DNA from: Blastocatellia bacterium
GTDB lineage: Bacteria; Acidobacteriota; Blastocatellia; Pyrinomonadales; Pyrinomonadaceae
Direction of reading: 5' to 3'
NCBI GenBank assembly: GCA_013695195.1
Contig: JACDAY010000334.1
Location: 1 to 9,310, forward strand
Length of the DNA stretch: 9,310 bases
Position 1 is the stretch's first letter, and every line of letters starts with the position of its first letter. Both the position numbers and the translations under genes were made by a program. Shown here in pieces: positions 1 through 4,940 of the stretch. The notes under the pieces are model-generated. The model was not told the DNA's origin. It saw only the letters and a program-made list of their open reading frames with translations, and searched no databases.

Positions 1-58
1 CCGCCGGAATTTTTGTGATAATAATTTGTGATGTGAAGCGACTTCATTTATACGAAGA

Positions 59-1243
59 TCAAGCGCGGATATTTTTGCGGAAACCCTTACCCATCTCATA
101 ATACTCATAAATCTTTTCGAAAATAGCGGTCCAGGAATGCGCTTCGGCAAAAGATCGCGCCGCCTGTTTCATAAGCGGCAAACGGTACGGGTCTTTAGCG
201 GTTTGTACGACGGTGTCGATAAAATCTTCATCACCGCCCGTAATAAAGCCGTTCCTGCCGTGCTCGATCAAAAACTTCGGGCCGCCTTCTTTCATCACAA
301 CGGCCGGAACTCCGGACGCCATCGCCTCCAGTACCACATTGCCGAAAGCATCGGTTTGAGAAGGAAAAACGAATAGATCCATATTAGCATACGCTCTTGC
401 CAATTCCTCGCCGTGGATAACGCCCGTCAGATCGGCATTCGGCAGATTTTCAAGCAGCCAGGCACGCTCGCTTCCTTCGCCGACGATTAAAAACCTGTGA
501 TTATTTACGCCTGCGTTTTGCAGGGCCGAACTGAGTTTGCCCAAAAACCGGATATTCTTTTCCGGCCGCAGCCTGCCAACGAAACCTATTACGAATGCAT
601 CATCACACCGCTTACGTTTTTCGGGCGAAAGGTACACCGTATCGACGCCGCGTCCAAGTAGAAATGAAGGGCGGCCGGTTAGCCTTTGAATTTCGGCGAC
701 CAGTTCTTCATTCGGGGCAAGCTGCATTTGCGCCAAAAAATAGAGCTTCATAAGCCCGTACATACCGGCGCGTTCGACAAATTTTGTAATTTTCTGACGC
801 GTGTTTGGCTCAATCCAGGGAATGACACTTGCTAAACGCTGGGCGGCGTATTCGTGAGCGTTGGTGTGCCACGAAGCGACCGCAGGAATATTCCGAAAGT
901 GGGCAAAGGTAATTCCAAGCTGGCTGATATCGTTCAAACCAGTGATGTGTACAATGTCCGGCTTAAAATTTGAAAGAGTTTTTCGAACGATATTTCCATG
1001 ACGCCAGATCAAAGGATCATATTTTAGCGGCCCGTCGATCGGAATAGACGCGCGGCAGCGTTTGAGGTCAACAAAAGAAACACTTCCGTCATTATGAGTT
1101 CGAGTTTCATCACCCGATCTTACGCACAAAAACGGGTAATTTCTGTCCTTTGCAAAATCGACCAGACGTCGAAGAAAATTTGCGGCTCCGTTGGTTTCGT
1201 GAAAAGTGTCGGCAAACAACGCGACTTTGGGAATCGAGATCAT
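59..1243 (-). CDS. GT4-family glycosyltransferase (paralogue B)
   Basis: A 394-residue retaining glycosyltransferase of the GT-B fold, CAZy family GT4, with the usual length and both Rossmann halves complete. The N-terminal acceptor half opens with VALFADTF and an NGAA segment (18-21), and has a SWHT motif with His126. The donor half starts around 198 (GRGVDT). It contains GFVGRLRPEKN (220-230), whose Arg224 and Lys229 are expected to bind the sugar-nucleotide phosphates, then LIVGEGSER (252-260). The acid pair of the family's E-x7-E motif reads D298-x7-E306 (TDAFGNVVLEAMASG). The nearest families I recognise are the SqdX/MgtA/MtfB-like enzymes, which put hexoses on lipid or glycan acceptors. 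Donor and acceptor here are unknown. There is no signal peptide, so it is probably cytoplasmic and membrane-peripheral. The start is ATG at 1243 with no clear Shine-Dalgarno. It is the last gene of a four-gene minus-strand set, 67 bases after the membrane-protein gene, and is collinear with the other GT4 at 2138-3328. Confidence 0.9.
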   Translation of the reverse strand: MISIPKVALFADTFHETNGAANFLRRLVDFAKDRNYPFLCVRSGDETRTHNDGSVSFVDLKRCRASIPIDGPLKYDPLIWRHGNIVRKTLSNFKPDIVHITGLNDISQLGITFAHFRNIPAVASWHTNAHEYAAQRLASVIPWIEPNTRQKITKFVERAGMYGLMKLYFLAQMQLAPNEELVAEIQRLTGRPSFLLGRGVDTVYLSPEKRKRCDDAFVIGFVGRLRPEKNIRFLGKLSSALQNAGVNNHRFLIVGEGSERAWLLENLPNADLTGVIHGEELARAYANMDLFVFPSQTDAFGNVVLEAMASGVPAVVMKEGGPKFLIEHGRNGFITGGDEDFIDTVVQTAKDPYRLPLMKQAARSFAEAHSWTAIFEKIYEYYEMGKGFRKNIRA

Positions 1244-1267
1244 CTAATTTTACCGAATGCGGAACAT

Positions 1268-1304
1268 GAACTTTAGTTCGCTATTATTTTGCGGACTAAA
1301 GTTC
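1268..1304. repeat. Inverted repeat in the gap between the membrane-protein and GT4 genes
   Basis: The arms GAACTTTAGTTCG (1268-1280) and CGGACTAAAGTTC (1292-1304) pair over 13 positions with one G-T wobble around an 11-base loop. The hairpin fills most of the 67-base gap between the stop of the membrane-protein gene and the start of the last glycosyltransferase gene. On the minus strand, the direction of the genes, it is not followed by a run of T, so it is a poor intrinsic terminator there. It could be a transcript processing or stabilising element, or an operator. On the plus strand it is followed by GTTTTGTT, but no plus-strand gene ends here. Confidence 0.6.
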
Positions 1305-1310
1305 GTTTTG

Positions 1311-2141
1311 TTAACTCTTGGCTCGCAATTGTATAATTCGCATTCCGGCGGCGACGATCAACGTCCAGGCCAGCAGAAGTACCCATGCTCCGAGCGCTGT
1401 TGTCCAAGCCCATGACCATTTGCCGCGGAAGCCGCCGAGGATCGATCCGACCGCAAGACCGAACGACACAAAAACGCCCAGCGCGTATAAAAGCTTGCCC
1501 TCGCCGATAAAGCGCAGTATTAATATCGGAAGATATGTTACAAACTCAAACACCAGAAGTGGGATCTTTTTCAGATCGCTCCCCAGCGATTTTGTTTCCT
1601 TGCCGGCTCCGACAAGCAAAACGCCATGCCGCATTGCGAACAGATTAAACATTGCGGAAAGAGCGGAAAAAAGCACCGAAATCGTAAACGCATATGTGCG
1701 GGCGTTATTTTCAGACGCCGGAAAAACATTGCTAAAAAACCGCTCCTGCGAGTAATGAGTGATAAATTCGACTGTATGACTGAACAGCGGCAGCGAGACT
1801 GATACTATTAGAATTGCCAGCCAGGCCGGAGTTGCACGCCGGAAAGACTGCACGAGAGCGCCGGAAACGCCCGATGTGAAAAAACGAAAGCTCAACTCTA
1901 CCAAAACAGCGGTCATTGTAACAATCAAACTCTCACGGCTCGCCTGGTAAACCGTGAAATAAAAAGACGCCCGCAAAATCGCTCCTAAAAGAGCAGATTT
2001 CCAGTTCCAACGTGTGATTATCTGCAGAGGGTGCCCGGCGAGGCTGCGCAGCACTTCTGCCAGCGGAATCTCCTTTTCGCGCAGCTCTTCAAGATCGTCT
2101 GCTTCCGTTATCGAATGGTGTATATCTTCAGTTCGAGTCAT
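1311..2141 (-). CDS. Polytopic membrane protein of unknown function
   Basis: A 276-residue integral membrane protein that I cannot assign to a named family. The first 45 residues are hydrophilic and acidic (EADDLEELREKE at 13-24) and probably cytoplasmic. After them come six or seven hydrophobic segments, at about 49-66, 71-89, 106-124, 150-170, 193-213, 217-237 and 245-267. The tail is short and basic (QLRAKS). No catalytic motif stands out. The start is ATG at 2141, overlapping the stop of the upstream glycosyltransferase gene as ATGA with no Shine-Dalgarno of its own. This suggests translational coupling and a matched supply of the two proteins. Because it lies between two paralogous GT4 genes, a role as membrane anchor, lipid-acceptor handler or flippase-like partner of those enzymes is plausible, but this is inference from position only. 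Confidence 0.82.
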   Translation of the reverse strand: MTRTEDIHHSITEADDLEELREKEIPLAEVLRSLAGHPLQIITRWNWKSALLGAILRASFYFTVYQASRESLIVTMTAVLVELSFRFFTSGVSGALVQSFRRATPAWLAILIVSVSLPLFSHTVEFITHYSQERFFSNVFPASENNARTYAFTISVLFSALSAMFNLFAMRHGVLLVGAGKETKSLGSDLKKIPLLVFEFVTYLPILILRFIGEGKLLYALGVFVSFGLAVGSILGGFRGKWSWAWTTALGAWVLLLAWTLIVAAGMRIIQLRAKS

Positions 2142-3328
2142 CTATAATTTGGTTTGATCCGCTTCATTTCATATGCTGTTTCATATGCGTCGTAAACACC
2201 TTCGAAAACTGCGTCCCACGATCGCGACATAGCATGGCTCCTGGCAATTTCTTTCATTTTGGATAATTTCGCGGGATCATTCATTAACTCTAATGTATAT
2301 CTAACGAAATCCCGCAGGTCTTTCGCCACAAAACCAGTTTCATTATCTGTAACGATAAATTTGGGCCCGCCCTGATCCGTTACAATCGCCGGAACTCCCG
2401 ATGCGAATGCTTCCTGCGTTACATTGCCGAACGTGTCCGTTTTCGACGGGAAAACGAAAACGTCCATATTAGCATATGCTTCGGATAATTGCTCGCCTTC
2501 CAAAAAACCTTTGAACTCGGCATTTATAAGATGTTTTTCGAGAAATCCGCGTTCATTACCTTCACCGACTATTAAAAATTTAAAATCATTTCTGCCTGCC
2601 CGAACCAACTCTTTTTCAAGTTCTACAAGCATGCGAACATTCTTTTCCGCCCGCAGCCGCCCGACAAAACCCAGCCGAAAAATACCGTCATCGACAGTCC
2701 TTTTTTTCGGCGAAAACATTTCCGTATCGACGCCGCGGCTCATTATCCGCGATACGCGGCCTGTGCCCTGGCCCAAAAGCCCGACCAATTCCTGATTCGG
2801 AGAAAGCACGACCTTCGGCATCTTATAATAAAGTACGGAGCCGGCCAATATTTGCCGCTGTGCAAAATCAGCAATTTGGGTTACGACCGGACCTGGAAGA
2901 AAGCGGAGTATTTTCCGCAGCCTGTGTGCGGCAAATTCATGAATATTCGTGTGCCAGGAGCCGAGCATCGGAATATTAAGCTTCCACGACAGATACGATC
3001 CCATAATGCTTACGTCGTTGAGGCCGGTGATATGAATTACATGCGGTCTGAATTCAAGAATCGCCCGTAGGACCCGATTTGTATGACGCTGAAAAAACGG
3101 ATCATAAGCAAGGTCTTCGTCCAGAGTAATCGAGGTTCGTGAACGTTTTAGAGAAAGATAATTTATGCTCCCGTCATGTGTCGATTCCGTCGTCTTTCCG
3201 GCATAAATACACAAAAAAGGGTAGCCTTTTTTTTTGGCAAACCCGATCAGCCTTTGACTTGTCATGGCGACGCCGTTCACTTCTAAATACGAATCCGCAA
3301 AGAAGGCGACGCGCAATTGTTTGCTCAC
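2138..3328 (-). CDS. GT4-family glycosyltransferase (paralogue A)
   Basis: A 396-residue GT-B glycosyltransferase of family GT4, complete and without gaps against the enzyme at 59-1243 in the blocks I aligned. For example, 15 of 20 residues are identical over 291-310. Visible features are RVAFFADS with NGVA (18-21), SWHT with His126, GLNDVS (102-107), SRGVDT (197-202), GFVGRLRAEKN (220-230) with Arg224 and Lys229, LIVGEGNER (252-260), and D298-x7-E306 in TDTFGNVTQEAFASG. It likely transfers a sugar from a nucleotide donor to a lipid or glycan acceptor at the inner membrane face; the substrates cannot be told. The start is GTG at 3328. The same frame reads TAA five codons upstream and has no ATG between, so GTG is the only ordinary start, and no Shine-Dalgarno precedes it. 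The stop overlaps the next gene by four bases. The upstream gene, 93 bases away, is the PHP phosphoesterase. Confidence 0.9.
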   Translation of the reverse strand: MSKQLRVAFFADSYLEVNGVAMTSQRLIGFAKKKGYPFLCIYAGKTTESTHDGSINYLSLKRSRTSITLDEDLAYDPFFQRHTNRVLRAILEFRPHVIHITGLNDVSIMGSYLSWKLNIPMLGSWHTNIHEFAAHRLRKILRFLPGPVVTQIADFAQRQILAGSVLYYKMPKVVLSPNQELVGLLGQGTGRVSRIMSRGVDTEMFSPKKRTVDDGIFRLGFVGRLRAEKNVRMLVELEKELVRAGRNDFKFLIVGEGNERGFLEKHLINAEFKGFLEGEQLSEAYANMDVFVFPSKTDTFGNVTQEAFASGVPAIVTDQGGPKFIVTDNETGFVAKDLRDFVRYTLELMNDPAKLSKMKEIARSHAMSRSWDAVFEGVYDAYETAYEMKRIKPNYR

Positions 3329-3330
3329 AA

Positions 3331-3370
3331 TGTTTTGAGTTTAAACTTTACGTTTTGAGTTCAAACTTCA
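3331..3370. repeat. Two tandem 20-base repeats with palindromic cores
   Basis: The units are TGTTTTGAGTTTAAACTTTA (3331-3350) and CGTTTTGAGTTCAAACTTCA (3351-3370). They match at 17 of 20 positions. The first unit contains the perfect 10-base palindrome AGTTTAAACT; in the second the same core is AGTTCAAACT. A decayed third unit may follow at 3371. The array lies immediately upstream of the GTG start of the GT4 gene on the minus strand, where a ribosome-binding site or promoter would be expected. It may be a regulator-binding array or a simple tandem duplication in a short gap; the sequence does not decide. Confidence 0.65.
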
Positions 3371-3387
3371 GTTTGTTCTTAGTTGGA

Positions 3388-3409
3388 TTAAAAGACACGT
3401 TGAAGCGTG
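3388..3409 (-). terminator. Weak terminator or attenuator candidate after the PHP gene
   Basis: On the minus strand, 12 bases after the PHP stop codon, CACGC and ACGTG form a five-pair stem with one wobble around a four-base loop (3396-3409). It is followed by TCTTTTAA. The stem is short for an intrinsic terminator, and the next gene in the same direction starts 60 bases on. Partial attenuation inside an operon is therefore at least as likely as a true end. Confidence 0.25.
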
Positions 3410-3421
3410 CACTCCGAACTT

Positions 3422-4648
3422 CTACCCCACAGCTTCCGACGGGAGATTTCGTGGTGTTTCATCAGGATCGGGAGCCTCGAAAGCGGCATTTGGTGCATTT
3501 TTGGGAACGCGATCCATTTTCTTTCGCGCAATAGAAAAAATAGGCCGTGCCGTGGGGCTTCCTAAAAAACCGAGCGTCCTTATGGCGCAGCGCAACCAAA
3601 ACGGCCCGCCGTACAGCCAGTGGTCCGAAAGCGGGCGAACGCCTAGGCCGTCACCGATGTCATAATGAACGCGTTCATACCATAATTGCCGGCCTGCGGC
3701 AAACTCCGGGTAGTGCTTCAGTATCTCCGAAAAAGACTGCAATTGACGCGAGTGAAGCGGTTGTTTGTATTCAGGCATCAAAACGACTTCGCTTCTTTTA
3801 TGGATGCGAATCTCCTCTACAAACTCATCGAAAGTTTCGGCTTTTGTTAAATTAATGACCGTATTCGGTTTGCAGCCGTGACGGTCGCCGCCGGTCGCAA
3901 TCGGCATGCCGTGCGTTTCCGCCATTTCGATGACTGCTTTATTTTCCGACCACGAGCGAAAACCGTTGATCTCGAGAGCATGTATCCACCGCCCGTTTAT
4001 TTTCAAAAAATCCTTAAGCAGGAGTTCATGTTTTTCCTTCCCGACGGTTTCGATGTCCCACAGCGGGTGATTCAGAATCACCAGAACGCCGGGCAGGTCA
4101 TTGAGCATCGAAAACATTTCGTGAAGTTTCGCGTCCGTGTGATTTTCTTTGTTAAACGTGTAATCGAGCAGTGTTTTAGTCAATTCGACTGCATGCTCCT
4201 GTGGCAGGTTATGAACGCCCACGTGGAAAAAACCGTAGCCGAACGGCACCGTCCATTCCAGTGAAATCGGAGCATTTTGATTCCCAGCCTGCTCGTTTAC
4301 TTTCAATGCGGCATCGATGCAGTCGTGATCGGTAATCGATACCAAGGCGTTCAATCCTGTGTCGTTAATCTGTTTTTTCTCGATGTCGTACACCGAAGCC
4401 GGGCTCATCGGCGGCGACCAGAATGAATTTGAAAAATCCGGATATCTGCCTTCACGCTTAAAGAAATTTTGGCGTTCCTTCTTCCAAAAATATGCGATGA
4501 TCGGCAGCTTTTCCGCGTACACCGGGACAAAATCGAGCATCTCTTTTGAATGCTCTGTATGGCAATGGAGAGAAATGCCGGTTTTAGCCTTGGCGGCCAA
4601 ATCTCCTGCTTCCGGTAATATATGCAGCCGCGTTTGTTTCAAGTTCAT
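3422..4648 (-). CDS. PHP-domain metal-dependent phosphoesterase
   Basis: A 408-residue protein with a full set of PHP-family metal ligands in order: H28-C-H30 and H33 (LHCHTEH), D107-H-D109 (TDHD), Glu131, His146, His194 (LNHPLWD), Glu216 and D255-x-H257 (GGDRHG). PHP proteins hydrolyse phosphomonoesters or phosphodiesters with a two- or three-metal centre; examples are TrpH/YciV nucleases, histidinol phosphatase and the capsule phosphatase CpsB. Two parts are longer than in the small TrpH type. One is an aromatic and basic stretch at 40-90, between the HxH and TDHD motifs. The other is a C-terminal region from about 300, with a hydrophobic-basic patch at 350-380 and a Pro/Asp/Glu-rich tail. 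There is no signal peptide. The start is ATG at 4648, behind a GGAG Shine-Dalgarno. It is the first gene of the minus-strand set, so it may process a phosphorylated sugar or lipid intermediate. The substrate is unknown. Confidence 0.85.
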   Translation of the reverse strand: MNLKQTRLHILPEAGDLAAKAKTGISLHCHTEHSKEMLDFVPVYAEKLPIIAYFWKKERQNFFKREGRYPDFSNSFWSPPMSPASVYDIEKKQINDTGLNALVSITDHDCIDAALKVNEQAGNQNAPISLEWTVPFGYGFFHVGVHNLPQEHAVELTKTLLDYTFNKENHTDAKLHEMFSMLNDLPGVLVILNHPLWDIETVGKEKHELLLKDFLKINGRWIHALEINGFRSWSENKAVIEMAETHGMPIATGGDRHGCKPNTVINLTKAETFDEFVEEIRIHKRSEVVLMPEYKQPLHSRQLQSFSEILKHYPEFAAGRQLWYERVHYDIGDGLGVRPLSDHWLYGGPFWLRCAIRTLGFLGSPTARPIFSIARKKMDRVPKNAPNAAFEAPDPDETPRNLPSEAVG

Positions 4649-4654
4649 TACATT

Positions 4655-4660
4655 CTCCAG
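4655..4660 (-). promoter_or_regulatory. Shine-Dalgarno of the PHP gene
   Basis: On the minus strand CTGGAG ends six bases before the ATG at 4648 and fixes that start. It is the only good ribosome-binding site among the four minus-strand genes, which fits this gene being first in the transcript. Confidence 0.7.
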
Positions 4661-4773
4661 TTTCCCGCGTTACTTAAAACGTATTAAGCTAACAAATCCA
4701 TGTCCGTATGTAAATTCATCAGATGACGGAGTTTGCATCGATGTTGTCCGAAGCCGCAGTTTACAGGGCATTT

Positions 4774-4792
4774 CTCATCACACCTGTGAGAG
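4774..4792. promoter_or_regulatory. Operator-like dyad in the divergent region
   Basis: The core TCACA-CC-TGTGA (4778-4789) is a perfect 12-base palindrome. The flanking CTC and GAG extend the symmetry to eight bases per arm if one A on the left is skipped. It lies mid-way between the two diverging genes, where a dimeric repressor or activator could act on both. The half-sites resemble those of CRP/FNR proteins, but their order and spacing are not those of the CRP consensus (TGTGA-N6-TCACA), so the regulator is not identified. Confidence 0.35.
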
Positions 4793-4842
4793 CTGGCAAC
4801 CTTTCTTTTACGCATCCATCAGAATAGTAAAAATTTATCCGC

Positions 4843-4870
4843 TTCAAAATTTAAAAAAACCTGTTATAAA
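4843..4870 (+). promoter_or_regulatory. Weak promoter candidate for the DUF4097-like gene
   Basis: TTCAAA (4843-4848, four of six against TTGACA) and TATAAA (4865-4870, five of six against TATAAT) are 16 bases apart in an AT-rich stretch, about 70 bases before the ATG at 4941. The -35 is poor, so this is only a candidate. Confidence 0.3.
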
Positions 4871-4928
4871 TAGAAATCGGGCGGTGTTTTGTTAACAGAT
4901 AAGGGAAAAACCCACATATCATGGTTCC

Positions 4929-4933
4929 AGGAG
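4929..4933 (+). promoter_or_regulatory. Shine-Dalgarno of the DUF4097-like gene
   Basis: AGGAG sits seven bases before the ATG at 4941 and decides that start over the out-of-frame ATG at 4921. Confidence 0.75.
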
Positions 4934-4940
4934 AATAATT

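Larger units (their letters stand above)
4649..4940. other. Divergent intergenic control region
   Basis: This 292-base non-coding stretch lies between two diverging genes, the PHP phosphoesterase to the left and the DUF4097-like protein to the right, so it must carry promoters for both. No convincing -35/-10 pair for the minus-strand operon could be picked out by eye; the best -35-like hexamer, TTTACA, has no good -10 at the right distance. Other elements seen are a dyad at 4774-4792, a second inverted repeat CTGTTA/TAACAG (4861-4866 and 4893-4898) and a short GGG-A5-CCC hairpin (4903-4913). I see no small gene in it. Confidence 0.75.

Noticed and set aside
34..46. TGAAG-CGA-CTTCA hairpin just downstream of the last GT4 gene
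   Set aside because: The stem has five pairs with a three-base loop and no T-run in the gene direction, which is too weak to call a terminator.
3139..3534. A 131-codon plus-strand open frame spanning the gap between the PHP and GT4 genes
   Set aside because: It overlaps both real genes in antisense and has no ribosome-binding site or recognisable domain.
4778..4789. CRP/FNR site
   Set aside because: The half-sites are in the inverse order to TGTGA-N6-TCACA and have a two-base spacer, so I call only a generic dyad.
4359..4895. A 178-codon plus-strand open frame entering the divergent region
   Set aside because: More than half is antisense to the PHP gene, and the rest runs through the probable promoter region. 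There is no Shine-Dalgarno and no motif.
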